Source: Leptodactylus fallax (taxonomy: Eukaryota; Chordata; Amphibia; Anura; Leptodactylidae). Taken from it: a DNA stretch of 64,000 nucleotides. The position numbers and the translations under genes are program-made. The notes beneath the pieces are model-generated. The model was not told the DNA's origin. It saw nothing but the letters and a program-made list of their open reading frames with translations, and did no database searches. Positions 10,656 to 21,673 of the stretch are shown piece after piece. The stretch's first letter is position 1. Every line of letters starts with the position of its first letter. The DNA is taken from assembly GCA_947044405.1 (NCBI GenBank), contig CAMRHE010000133.1, positions 992,001 through 1,056,000 on the forward strand, given 5' to 3'.

Positions 10656-12946
10656 GCCAGTTACAGTTAAAACATCCCCAGGCCCTCTTTCTTCTGTCTG
10701 GCGATTTCAACCATGCCTCTCCATCATCCACACTGCCCAGTTTCACACAGTATGTAACCTGCCACACAAGAGACAACAAAACACTGGACTTGTTCTTTGC
10801 CAACGTGAGGGAGGCATATAACTCATCAGCCCTACCGCCCCTGGGAAGATCGGATCACAATCTAGTGCATCTCCGACCTGTGTACAAGCCACTTGTACGT
10901 AGAGAACCAGCTGTCACCTGCACAGTGAGGATATGGTCTGAGGAGAGTGATGAGGCTCTGAGGGATTGTTTTGACACAACCGCATGGGAAGTGCTGCAGG
11001 ATTCGTATGGAGAAGATATAGAAGGACTCACACACTGCATAACAGACTACATTAATTTTTGTGTGGACAACACAGTACCCACAAAAGTGGTGAGGTGCTT
11101 CTCCAATAACAAACCATGGATTAACTCTGATATAAAAACACTACTTAAGGAGAAAAAGATGGCATTCAGGACAAGAGATAAGGAGGGGTTGGGGGAAGTA
11201 CAAAAGGAGCTGAGGCATCAAATCAGGCAGGGAAAAGCCAGTTATAAAGAAAAAATGGAAAAGCAAATGGAAAGAAAAGACATAAGGGGGGTCTGGGAGG
11301 GGCTTAAGTCAATTTCGGGTCATAAACAGTCTGTCTGCCAGATTGAGGCAGATGTTAATTGGCTTAATGAACTAAACCTATTCTTCAACAGATTTGATCA
11401 CACACCAGCTCCTCCCACCCCAGCATGTCCTTCAGCTTCCCCCACCACAATGACTTCTCCCCATGCGGCCACTTCCCAACAGACCAGTAAATCCAGAAAT
11501 CCGTCTTTATCTGGCCACAGTCTGACCTTCACATGGGCCCAGGTGAGGAAGAAGATGAAAAAGATCAAGGCGAGGAAAGCCGCAGGGCCAGATGACATCA
11601 GTGCAAGGCTAATTAAGACTTGCGGGGACCAGCTGTGTGGTATAATTACATATATGTATAATATGAGCCTGAGGCAGGAAATAGTCCCTGAATTATGGAA
11701 ATCTTCTTGTGTGGTACCAGTTCCAAAGAAACCCCACCCTATGGACCTCAACGACTACAGACCTGTAGCACTGACATCCCACCTGATGAAGATCTTGGAG
11801 AGATTGGTTCTCACACATCTCCGCCCTCTAGTGAGCCCCGCTATGGACCCCCTCCAGTTTGCTTATCGGCCGGGCATTGGGGTAGATGATGCCATCATCC
11901 ATCTTCTGCACAGGGCTCTGTCTCACCTGGAGAAACCAGGGAACACAGTGAGAATAATGTTCTTTGACTTCTCCAGTGCTTTTAACACCATACAGCCCAG
12001 GTTATTGAGGGACAAGCTGGGCCTTGCTGGAGTGGACCACCACCTCTCCAACTGGATCCTAGACTACCTCACAAATCGACCTCAATACGTGAGAGCCCGA
12101 GACTGTGTGTCAGGTACCGTGATCTGTAATACGGGGGCACCTCAGGGTACGGTTCTCGCCCCTTTCCTCTTCACACTGTACACTGCAGATTTTAGGTGCA
12201 ACTCATCCAGCTGCTACCTACAGAAGTATTCTGACGACTCTGCAATAGTGGGTCTCATCACAGATGATGATGACAGGGAGTACAGAGAACTGAACCAGGA
12301 TTTTGTGGACTGGTGCCACCGGAACCACCTGAAGATTAACGCGGGGAAGACCAAGGAGATGGTGGTGGACTTCCGCAAAGGCAGAAGCCCTCCTAAACCA
12401 GTGGACATCCTGGGGACGGGCATCGAGATTGTGAACACCTATAAGTACCTGGGTTTGCTCCTTAATAATAAGCTGGACTGGGCAGGTCATATGGAGGTCC
12501 TGTACAGGAAGGGCCACAGCAGGCTCTACCTGCTTAGGAAACTGAGAGCCTTTGGAATCCGGGGGGCACTTCTTAGAACTTTCTTCAACTCGGTAGTGGC
12601 ATCAGCCATCTTCTTTGGAGTGGCCTGCTGGGGGAGCAGTATATCAACCAGGGACAGAAATAAACTTGACAAGCTGATTAGAAGGGCCAGCTCTGTCCTG
12701 GGGAGCCCACTGGACCCAGTGCAGGTGGTGGGTGACAGAAGGATACTGTCCGTGGTGAGCTCCATGCAGAAGAAGAAGTCCCATCCCATGCATGAGACTG
12801 TGATCGCGCTGGGCAGTACTGTCAGTGACCGACTGCTCCACCCTAGGTGTGAGAAGGAGCGCTATCGGAAGTCTTTCCTCCCCACCGCGGTTAGGCTGTA
12901 CAACCAACACCGACCTAAGCGGAGATCATTACACACAGAGAACTGA
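10619..12946 (+). pseudogene. LINE polyprotein, end of endonuclease plus reverse transcriptase
   Basis: The open frame begins just after the frameshift; the first methionine, at 10790, is internal and gives 718 residues. Upstream of it lies the nuclease motif SGDFNH, and residues 19-26 hold GRSDHNLV. Reverse transcriptase blocks follow in order (numbered from 10790): KAAGPDDI at 263-270, DYRPVALTS at 322-330, FFDFSSAFN at 391-399 (first catalytic Asp), GAPQGTVLAPFLF at 449-461, YSDD at 480-483 (catalytic pair), and KYLGLLLNNKLDW at 552-564. All catalytic residues are present. The protein would copy the element's RNA at the nicked target. The only visible lesion is the upstream frameshift. Confidence 0.9.
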
Positions 12947-13138
12947 AATATCTCTCTGCCTGTTAAATCCCCCCCCCCCACCCCTCCTCTGCAACGTCCT
13001 ATCTGTCTGTCTGCTATTAATGTAATGCCTCTTACCTTGGAACATTCCTGTACATGTTGTATTTGTATTTGTATCTGCTTATCTTATCCTTGCTGCTGTA
13101 ACACACTGAATTTCCCCATTGTGGGACTATTAAAGGAC

Positions 13139-13140
<2 letters not shown>

Positions 13141-13172
<32 letters not shown>
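13141..13172 (+). repeat. (ATT)n microsatellite tail of the LINE
   Basis: About ten ATT units directly after the LINE 3' end. Short simple repeats at the 3' end are expected of this LINE group and serve as its tail. Confidence 0.85.
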
Positions 13173-13175
<3 letters not shown>

Positions 13176-14087
13176 ACTACTACTAGTGTGAACATAGCCT
13201 ATCATGGTTTGTGCCTCAGAAATCTGGCATGCAAGCCTTAAAAAAGTTGCAATTTTTTGCACAAGTCGGAATTTAGGTTCAACATTGTGGCTTTTTAATT
13301 CTGTACCCCACACACCACTTTCCTCAAAGGAAACTCAATGGCCCAGTTAAATTTATCACCATTTCTGCCTGTTTTCTGGTGTAAATGTTGCGAGAAATCT
13401 ACGCTGGCGAGCAGATGTTATAGATCTCCATCTAGGCGCACGGACCTCAGAGGATGCGCCTAAGTTATGGCGAGGCACGCACTTCATCATAAATTAGGAA
13501 AACTGCGTCTGAGTAGGGATTATCAAGCCCAGCGTGGAAAATGGCCGTCTCGATAAATCAGCAGCTAAAACTTTTATATTTTACTTCCAGTTGTAAATAA
13601 ACTGCACTGTGTAAACCTGGTCTGAAGAGTCGCGTTCTCTTAAGGTAGCAGAATCCATTGACAATACAGTAAGCTGATCATGTGTTGATCTGCTGCTGAA
13701 ACTCTATCAACTGTAACTGTGTGCTGCTTTTCTGCAGCACCCCCACAGGAGAAATATGGTATTACATTGTATCCTTTGAAATGATGTAATGATGGGTCCT
13801 CCAGAGGAAGAGACCTCTGGAGAACCCAAACTGCCTGTCATCTTTTAGTGTCACTTCCAAAGACTCAGAGTGGCCCAATGTTTTGTCTTGAGGCCTCCAC
13901 AGATCCTGATTTGACCCTGATTTAGCTAAAACCACAAGTTATTAGTAAAGTTAGACATTTACCCTTTTTAGGATCTACTTCTGGCTTTGGCTACAAATTG
14001 TATAAAGATCATATAGCTCACCTATTATAACTTACTTGCCGTGGGGGTCAATAAGGACATTTTCCAGAAGGTGCAAAGGACGCAAGC
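13173..14087. other. Repeat relics and unassigned sequence
   Basis: Phrases such as TAAATTTATCACCATTTCTG and GCGAGAAATCTACGCTGG look like old frog interspersed repeats. No gene, RNA or clear element boundary can be defined. Confidence 0.35.
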
Positions 14088-15973
14088 TTAAAGGGGAGTC
14101 TGTCACTAGACCTCACCATTACAACCCAGCCCAAAGATAGATAGGTTAGTGTCACCAGTACCAGCATATCAACCCAACCCTGCAGATATATAGGTTAGGG
14201 TCATCTGAATCAGATGGTGTTTTCCCCTTGTGAATCACTGCCCCTTTTGCCGAGATATTGCTGTTTTTGTCAATATGCAAATTAGCTCTTTGGAGCAACG
14301 AGGGAGCTGCCGTTGCTCCAAAGAGGTAAATGGTAACACCCTCATTGATTCAAAGAGCTCATTTGCATATTGTCAAAAACAGCAATATCTCATGGAGGCA
14401 ACGATTGACAAGGGAAAAACACTCTGATTTAGGTGACACTAACCTATCTATCTGCAGGGCTGGGGTGATATGTTGGGTTCTGGTGACACTAACCTATCTA
14501 TCTGCAGGACTGGGGTGATATGCTGGGTTTTGGTGACACTAACCTATCTATCTGCATGGCTGGGGTGATATGCTGGGTCTGGTGACACTAACCTATCTAT
14601 CTGCAGGGCTGGGGTGATATGCTGGTTCTGGTGACACTAACCTATCTATCTGCAGGGCTGGGGTGATATGCTGTTCTGGTGATACTAACCTATCTATCTG
14701 AAGGGCTGGGGTGATATGCTGGTTCTGGTGACACTAACCTATCTATCTGCAGGGCTGGGGTGATATGCTGGTTCTGGTGACACTAACCTATTTATCTGCA
14801 GGGCTGGGGTGATATGCTGGTTCTGGTGACACTAACCTATCTATCTGCAGGGCTGGGGTGATATGTTGGTTCTGGTGACACTAACCTATCTATCTGCAGG
14901 GCTGGGGTGATATGCTGTTCTGGTGACACTAACCTATCTATCTGCAGGGCTGGGGTGATATGCTGGTTCTGATGACACTAACCTATCTATCTGCAGGGCT
15001 GGGGTGATATGCTGTTCTGGTGACACTAACCTATCTATCTGCAGGGCTGGGGTGATATGCTGGTTCTGGTGACACTAACCTATCTATCTGCAGGGCTGGG
15101 GTGATATGCTGGTTCTGGTGACACTAACCTATCTATCTGCAGAGCTGGGGTGATATGCTAGGGTCTGGTGATCCTAACCTATCTATCTGCAGAGCTGGGG
15201 TGATATGCTGGTTCTGGTGACACTAACCTATCTATGTGCAGGGCTGGGGTGATATGCTGGTTCTGGTGACACTAACCTATCTATCTGCAGGGCTGCGGTG
15301 CTATGCTGATCTGGTGACACTAACCTATCTATCTGCAGGGCTGGGGTGATATGCTGGTTCTGGTGACACTAACCTATCTATCTGCAGAGCTGGGGTGATA
15401 TGCTAGGGTCTGGTGATCCTAACCTATCTATCTGCAGAGCTGGGGTGATATGCTGGTTCTGGTGACACTAACCTATCTATGTACAGGGCTGGGGTGATAT
15501 GCTGGTTCTGGTGACACTAACCTATCTATCTGCAGGGCTGCGGTGATATGCTGGTTCTGGTGACACTAACCTATCTATCTGCAGGGCTGGGGTGCTATGC
15601 TGTTCTGGTGACACTAACCTATCTATCTGCAGGGCTGGGGTGATATGCTGGTTCTGGTGACACTAACCTATCTATCTGCAGAGCTGGGGTGATATGCTAG
15701 GGTCTGGTGATCCTAACCTATCTATCTGCGGGGCTGGGGTGATATACTGGTTCTGGTGACACTAACCTATCTATCTGCGGGGCTGAGGTGATATGCTGGT
15801 TCTGGTGACACTAACCTATCTATCTGCAGGGCTGGGGTGATATGTTGGGCTCTGGTGACACTAACCTATCTATCTGCAGGGCTGGGGTGATATGTTGGGT
15901 TCTGGTGACACTAACCTATCTATCTGCAGGGCTGGGGTGATATGTTGGGTTCTGGTGACAGACTGCCTTTAAA
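14088..15973 (+). mobile_element. Foldback element with 49-bp minisatellite in its right arm (copy B, most complete)
   Basis: Left end TTAAAGGGGAGTCTGTCACT and right end GGTGACAGACTGCCTTTAAA are inverted. The left arm (14088-14300) contains two units of the 49-bp repeat in reverse orientation (TGCAGATATATAGGTTAGGG is one), then CCCTTGTGAATCACTGCC and GAGATATTGCTGTTTTTGTC. After a centre near 14315 the right arm gives the complement (CAAAAACAGCAATATCTC at 14375) and then about 31 forward units from 14430 to 15960. So the minisatellite unit is a component of the inverted arm, amplified on one side only. Marker variants GCTAGGGTCTGGTGATCC recur at about 15157, 15402 and 15696, giving 5- and 6-unit spacing. 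No coding capacity. Confidence 0.9.
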
Positions 15974-16814
15974 GCAACAAATGTGTTTGCTTACTTTTTG
16001 GGTTGTTTCTATAAGATGGGCATGCAATAGTATGCAAATAATGCTTCATGCACACGACCATGGTTGCAATCAGTTTGCTAGCTGTGTTTTTCATGGCTAG
16101 CACACTGACCCATTCATTTCTATGGCCCCATACACACGACCGTGTATTTTCGCAGTCCGGCATATGGGGCCATGAGCAAAACTCCGGACAGGTCCTATTT
16201 CTGTCCTTTTTGGAGACCGTGCTCACTGGCCCCAGTGAATGGGGCCACGGAATCACGTTCGGTGCACGGGCAGCACACGGATGATATCCACGTGCCACCT
16301 GTGCCATTCAATCATGGCCTGGCGACACGCACACGGTTGTGTATATGTCGCCTAAATCCTTCTTGGTGAATAAATGACCACCTTTTGTAAAATAACGCCC
16401 TATAAAGCAATTCCTAGTTTAGTCTGGAAGAGAGACTCATCCATATACAGCTGTTTCGGGGTTATTGTCAGTGTGAAGCGGGGTACTGGCTGGCTTTGCA
16501 CCGATGAGGGGAAATAACCCCAATCTTTCTTCCTTTCTTTCGGAAGAGATATTCTGATATGGATTTAATCCCAGATTATGTCACTAGATTTCAGGAAACC
16601 AGGCTTTGATCTATCAGTGTTGACCTTCCACAAGGTGGCACTATAGTAAATTCTAATATTTCCACCAACGTGGATTTATTTGCATATTCTTTTCCCAGAA
16701 TTCTTAGCAGAGAATGTATGGTTTGTAAGTCTCTGGCCTGAAAAGGCAGTCTTCTTAAAGGTGCTATGTCACAAAAAGTATCCCTATGATAGGGGATAAA
16801 TACCTCCGGAGAAC
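15974..16814. other. Interspersed repeat (about 16040-16350) and unassigned sequence
   Basis: 16040-16350 resembles a frog miniature repeat with ends TTCATGCACACGACC and CGACACGCACACGG. Open frames on both strands over this interval are consequences of its GC content. From 16350 to 16814 nothing is recognised. Confidence 0.45.
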
Positions 16815-17072
16815 GGGGATGTTTTCCCCTGTTGCCAATTCAGTCTGTCCACAGCCAGGATGAATGCAGGCATGTCACTTGGTGGATGGCGCTCACATTC
16901 ACTTCAATGGGAGCGCTAGAGATAGCTGATTGTCGTAATTCAGCTATCTCTGGAACTCTTATTGAAGTGAATGGGATTATGGGTTCATCCATCCACCACC
17001 AGACACCATTACATTTAACCTGGCTGGGGTCAGGCTGAATTTGCAATGGGGGAAAACAGTCCTGTTCAATCT
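16815..17072. mobile_element. Long foldback element (about 258 bp)
   Basis: The two halves are near-complementary across a centre near 16937. Examples are AGAGATAGCTG at 16917 with CAGCTATCTCT at 16942, and AATTCAGTCTGTCCACAGCC on the left with its counterpart GGCTGGGGTCAGGCTGAATT on the right. Both strands therefore translate into similar 68-codon frames, which is a signature of the palindrome and not of genes. The outer arms carry GTTTTCCCC and GGGGGAAAAC. Confidence 0.8.
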
Positions 17073-17780
17073 TGTAACACAGAGACCATCAATGAGTTGC
17101 TGTTGACGGATCTATTCTTCTTCTTATTCCCTTTCATTCTAATTTCTGTTTAGTACCATTGAATGGGTAAGAGTCTACTGAATGGCGGTAATATTACATG
17201 GTGGCCACTGAAATGAATGGCTGCCCATGCAACACATGAATAAGTTGGGTCTGCCAGAGAGAGGCACTGATGCCTCATGGCTCTCCGCTTTTGCTCCTAA
17301 TGGGGGTCTTAAGGACAAGGATTGTCCCAAAATAGGACAACCCATTAAACGGAAACAATGGGTATTCACATAAACCAAAATTCATATAAAAATAGATCTG
17401 TCATGGTATAATAAGATCCGTCAACAGCATATTAACAATGTGTATGTAAAGCATCCGGAAGGAATTTTTGTGGACACTGTCATACATCCCATTCTGATAT
17501 AACACATCCATACAATGTGAAAAACACAGCACAGGTTGAAATATCTTTGCTTTTTGTGTTTAGGCTGCTTTAAATGTATGATATTTGCCGATGTAGCAGA
17601 GCTGAATTTGTCAAGACAGTGTTTTTGTTTGCAAGGTGCAACCAAATGAGTCAATAACTACAGCTAATACAATGTGACGTCATGATGAGCTGTCCCGGCA
17701 CTGCTACATCTGTATATACACAATGCTAAACTAGGTAGCTATGTTCATTGCAATCCCATAACAAAATGTTAACTTCCATT
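17073..17780. other. Sequence without recognised features
   Basis: No gene or clear repeat is seen. The minus-strand frames here show no domain. This lies beyond the likely 3' end of the fut4-like transcript. Confidence 0.35.
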
Positions 17781-17787
17781 TTCAAAG

Positions 17788-17807
17788 TTTATTGCAAAAA
17801 ATTTATT
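17788..17807 (-). other. Two candidate polyadenylation signals for the fut4-like gene
   Basis: On the minus strand AATAAA occurs at 17788-17793 and at 17802-17807, about 900 bases after the stop codon at 18706. Between them and the stop codon lies a very AT-rich stretch (about 17990-18560) that would be the 3' untranslated region. Other AATAAA words occur within that stretch, so usage is undetermined. Confidence 0.35.
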
Positions 17808-18705
17808 CTTTTCCATGACAAAATATATCACAAAAGACAAAAAGAGTCACCCAATGTCTTGTGCTTCTGTTCAATAAATTATCCTATAAACTTCTGTATT
17901 TCCCCTCAGCAAGAGTAGACCAGTAAACTATATCCTCGTACAGGCTTCAAGTAATATCAACTTCTTCAATATACATAGACATAAATACACCTATTGCATT
18001 GCAAATTTTTGTCTTTAAAAAAATTTACAATTCCGCTTCAAAATAATTTACATTTTAAGTTAAAACACATCCTATCGACCATTTATAAATATTTCCTTCT
18101 TGGCTGAACCAATTTCGTTAAAAATTGGGTATCTGAACTATAACTAATCGACACGTAAAATAAAAAAAATACCATGGTTAAAAACAGTACAGTAGCGTAT
18201 GAAAAAAAAAATGTCAAAAAAATTTAATAAAAATGTAGCATTCTTAAGAATGGTACGTTCTGGTTGTAATAAAATCGAAAAAATAAAATAAAAATGCAGT
18301 GTAAAAAATTGCCATTGTTAAGGGCAGTACGTGTATTGAAAATATTTCTCAAAAAGACAAAATAAAATTTTAAAAAATACTATTCTTATAGTTATAATTA
18401 AAAAAAATAAAGAAGTTTAAATAAAATAAAATAAAATAAAAAAATCATAAAAAGGGATTACCCTTCTTAAGAACAGGTTCCAGAATTTTTACTGTTCTAG
18501 TTAGGTAGAATACATTACGAATTAGGTTTCATTTGATGAAAAAAAAAAAAAAAAAATTGTAGTGTGGTCTCTTTACTAAAATTCTTTCCCATTTTATAGA
18601 TTCCAGCTCTAAATCCTGAAAGGAAGAAGAGCTGATATTGTCCGAACAGTCTCAAAGTTTGATTAGAACTTAGGACAAGAAGATCCCAAGAACTGGAGAA
18701 GTTCT
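17808..18705 (-). other. AT-rich probable 3' untranslated region of the fut4-like gene
   Basis: Plus-strand A-rich words (AAATAAAATAAAATAAA near 18420, a long A-run near 18538) make the transcript strand U-rich. No other gene competes for this interval. The extent is inferred from composition and candidate poly(A) signals only. Confidence 0.4.
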
Positions 18706-19878
18706 TCAACTCTCAAACCATCCTGCAAGATCTGAGATGGTCCGAAACCCATTACCAGATGCTTTCACGGTTTCACAAGCTGTGCAGTAATGTTCATCCC
18801 AAAAAGAAGTCACGTGGACGTCGTACCGCTTCTTCCAGGTGAAGTATCTCCTGTACATGTGAGTGTTTTTGTCAAGAAACTTCAAGTACATGGCCAACTT
18901 TTTGGGAGTTGAGAAATCGTCCACATGGATGAAAGAATTACGAGGAATAAACATCTCGTAGTTGTATCGACTTGGACCCATGACTATAGGAACCGCGTTA
19001 GATTTAAACGCGTTTCGCCATAGTTTCTCAGTGATATAATCCGTATGCAGTGAATTCTCGAAAGCCAGATAAAACTTGTATTCTGATATGGTCTTCACAA
19101 TATTGTCATGCTTCAAATCCATCCCGTACCTCCCATAGATGTCAATATCGATGTATTCCCTAAGCTGGTTGTAATATTGAACTCGCTCGTGGTCTTCATT
19201 CCAGTTACTTATCACCCACGCCACTAGTCTTCTTTTTCGTGGAAGAACTATTTTGGCACGCTTCTTGGAAAATAAATAGCCATATGGCACAAAAATTTCA
19301 GAGTCCACTCTATAGGACATAGTCCAGTTGAACACACTGCCTAAGGTGGTCAACCAAGGTGAATGAGATGGTGACTCAAAGTTCATCCAGATCCACTTTT
19401 GGGAAGCAGGACGCTTGGTGATGGGAAAGTCGCCGTATTCGCCAATGTCCCTGTGATGAAATAAAATGGCATCTGCCTCCTGGGATAGGCTCCTGTTAGT
19501 GGTCAGGTGGCACCCGGTGATGTTGAAGAGTATGTGGCAATCACCGAGTCTCCTTCTCTTCCCAAATGGCTCGTACCAGATAAGGACTGTGACTTGTTTT
19601 GGTTGTGTAGGAGTTCCCCATAGTAATGAGAAGTGTGTGGGGTCGTAGAGGAAATCTTGGGTGCAGGCATATACCAAGAGTAAGGTGCAAGTCAAGCTGG
19701 CGGCAAAGAGCTGTGACTTAAGGGTCCTCCAGCGCCCTCTCCAGCAGGGTCTCCATCCTCTCAGTTGCTCGAAAGATAACAAACTTTCTCCTCTCATGCT
19801 GACTCGCCTGCCTAGTGTGTGACTTGATGTCCAACGTCTTAACAGAACCAACACAACCACAAGTGTGCCCAGTGACAA
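18706..19878 (-). CDS. fut4: Alpha-1,3-fucosyltransferase, FUT4-like (GT10 family)
   Basis: Intact single-exon frame of 390 residues. GT10 enzymes are type II Golgi membrane proteins that move fucose from GDP-fucose to N-acetylglucosamine of lactosamine chains, making Lewis x-type glycans. A short basic tail is followed by a membrane anchor at about residues 57-72 (FAASLTCTLLLVYAC), then a stem and catalytic domain. Visible family blocks are HHRD at 141-144, WMNFESPSHSP at 164-174, FNWTMSYR at 183-190, YKFYLAFENS at 267-276, DYITEKLWRNA at 280-290, FIHVDDF at 316-322 and a closing TSFWDEHYC at 357-365. Arg143 in the HHRD motif is the residue type associated with type 2 acceptors in characterised FUTs. 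N-glycosylation sequons lie at 119, 128 and 184. The LTCT anchor motif and overall pattern favour FUT4 over FUT7 or FUT9. Met28 at 19797 is an alternative start that gives a tail more like mammalian short FUT4. Confidence 0.9.
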   Translation of the reverse strand: MSLGTLVVVLVLLRRWTSSHTLGRRVSMRGESLLSFEQLRGWRPCWRGRWRTLKSQLFAASLTCTLLLVYACTQDFLYDPTHFSLLWGTPTQPKQVTVLIWYEPFGKRRRLGDCHILFNITGCHLTTNRSLSQEADAILFHHRDIGEYGDFPITKRPASQKWIWMNFESPSHSPWLTTLGSVFNWTMSYRVDSEIFVPYGYLFSKKRAKIVLPRKRRLVAWVISNWNEDHERVQYYNQLREYIDIDIYGRYGMDLKHDNIVKTISEYKFYLAFENSLHTDYITEKLWRNAFKSNAVPIVMGPSRYNYEMFIPRNSFIHVDDFSTPKKLAMYLKFLDKNTHMYRRYFTWKKRYDVHVTSFWDEHYCTACETVKASGNGFRTISDLAGWFES

Positions 19879-20100
19879 GTGTCCCTCATGCCTGTAAATC
19901 CTGTATTCCTCTTCGTGCCAGGGTACGTCTGGAATGAGGCTGCACTTGAATCGTCGACTCTTTCCAGAATGCCTTCAGGTCCAGAAGGAAGTTTTAGAAG
20001 AGCAGAGAGAATGTGAATCAGTTCATGTGCGTCCCATCAGCATGCAAGTCCTGACACTTGTTACGAGTCGGAGTGTGCACTTCCATTCACTGGGTGCGTG

Positions 20101-20106
20101 TTATAT
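20101..20106 (-). promoter_or_regulatory. Possible TATA-like box upstream of the fut4-like gene
   Basis: The minus strand reads GGATATAACACGC here, about 225 bases before the first ATG. Position is reasonable, but one AT-rich hexamer is weak evidence and an upstream non-coding exon cannot be excluded. Confidence 0.15.
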
Positions 20107-21228
20107 CCTTGCACGGGCTGAAAATTTCCATGAGGTTAACTGACAGGGAACTCACCAACTGTGCAGCAATAGAAGGTTAACATCAAGATGCCGAGAGCAG
20201 TCAGCTTCCTTATTCCTGGACAAGACACAAGACGCGGTTTATGTGATTTCCATGCTGGGATTCTTCTTCTTTCAGCTTGTCGTAACTACCTCTCCAGTTG
20301 AGCTCGCACACCCCTCAGGATGGCGTATTCTCCTCTGGCTGTGATTTGTTCTTCTCCTTTAAGTGCACTTTTCTCACCGCCTTGTACTTTGTATCTGTGT
20401 CGTAGCCATTCCCCTTGCATTGAGTGATGAGAAGGAGCACAGAACACCAGCTTTACACGACTAGCACAGCAGCTCGCCTGCTCCATCCACACCATCAGTC
20501 AGTCACACCTCCAGTGATGTCATCTATCACTCAGGAAGTTCCCAGAGAAACCTGAGATGGACTTTACAGGGTGAAAGTCACTTGCTTTAAGTTAACCCTT
20601 TTGTCCACTCTTCTGGGGATTCGGGGCTGGATTAACCCCTTCACTGCTACTGAGAAAAATAAATTGATAGAGGGCAGCAAGGAAAGCGCAATGCTGTCAC
20701 ACTACCAGCAGAGGGGTATAGAATGCGCACATTAAGCCTGGTGGAATGCAATAAGCAAATAGACTAGATTTTTTGTTTTTTTTACATTAACCCTTTCTCA
20801 GCCTGACATGCTATGCAACATTGTTCTGTGATATTTTACATTGCAGACAAAAAGAATGCACGTACATTATGGGCATGGATAGTATATGTAAATTATTAGT
20901 AGTCATAGGGCTTTCAAGGTTTATAGAGGGTGCTCAGTTCAGGATCCCTATCTATAAGGACAAATTCAGATAGCAGTAATGCAGATGTATTTTTAGAGAT
21001 CCTGTTCTGACCTTGAATTGAATGACCCGAACTAGCAGCAGCATGGAGATCTGTGGTGTTGTACGTTCAGGTCGTCAGACCTGTGGTTGGATAGGGATTT
21101 GCAGCCGTAATACGGACGCTAAAATGCAGTTGCACTACATTCATCTGAATTAGCCCTTAGCCAGAGTGAACCATACATTAGCAATACGTCCATACATTAC
21201 CCAGTTATTGCAATTATTAATTATCATA

Positions 21229-21232
<4 letters not shown>

Positions 21233-21262
<30 letters not shown>
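21233..21262. repeat. (TTA)n microsatellite
   Basis: About ten TTA units in AT-rich sequence. Confidence 0.9.
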
Positions 21263-21626
21263 TAAGGAACTGTGCAATGCTTCATTATCCCTACGGAGGC
21301 GCTGTAGGCGAGTTAAAACTGAAATGCACTTAGTACTGACATTCAGAGAGTTATCTCACAAGCACAATCCCTATGGAAAAAGTTGCTGAGAAGTTATGGC
21401 AAGACTTACATTACCACTGCAGCGGCCTCTATAGAGGAAATGTGGTATTACATGGTGGCCCTTCAGTATAATATACAAGAGGGAGTGGTTTGTGGCTGTT
21501 GCACATAAAGGGGGCGTCTGAGCAGAGGAAATCCTCTACGACATCTTCACAGGACAAGCCCTTTAATGTTAAACCTAACAAATAATAAGTATTCATAGTT
21601 ATTTAATATGTATATTATGTACAGTA

Positions 21627-21630
<4 letters not shown>

Positions 21631-21669
<39 letters not shown>
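21631..21669. repeat. (TA)n microsatellite
   Basis: About 19 TA units flanked by GTATAT and TATACAGTATAT words; fully self-complementary. Confidence 0.9.

Positions 21670-21673
<4 letters not shown>

Larger units (their letters stand above)
9829..13172 (+). mobile_element. Nearly full-length LINE of the CR1/L2/Rex1 group
   Basis: About 3.3 kb with a T-run and CCAAGATGGCGCCGCTGG at the 5' side, an apurinic-type endonuclease, a reverse transcriptase, and a 3' region ending AATTTCCCCATTGTGGGACT then a short (ATT)n tail at 13141-13172. This single-polyprotein layout, the YSDD active site and a short microsatellite tail rather than poly(A) fit the CR1/L2/Rex1 assemblage; exact clade is uncertain. 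Coding sequence is open except for one frameshift, which suggests a fairly recent insertion. It lies against the degenerate array at 8700-9828. No clear target-site duplication is seen, as is common in this group. Confidence 0.88.

Noticed and set aside
16832..17046. Two 68-codon frames on opposite strands with similar protein sequence
   Set aside because: The similarity arises from the long palindrome; neither has gene features.
20286..20495. 69-codon minus-strand frame upstream of fut4
   Set aside because: No recognised domain; could be part of a 5' untranslated region but there is no evidence that it is coding.
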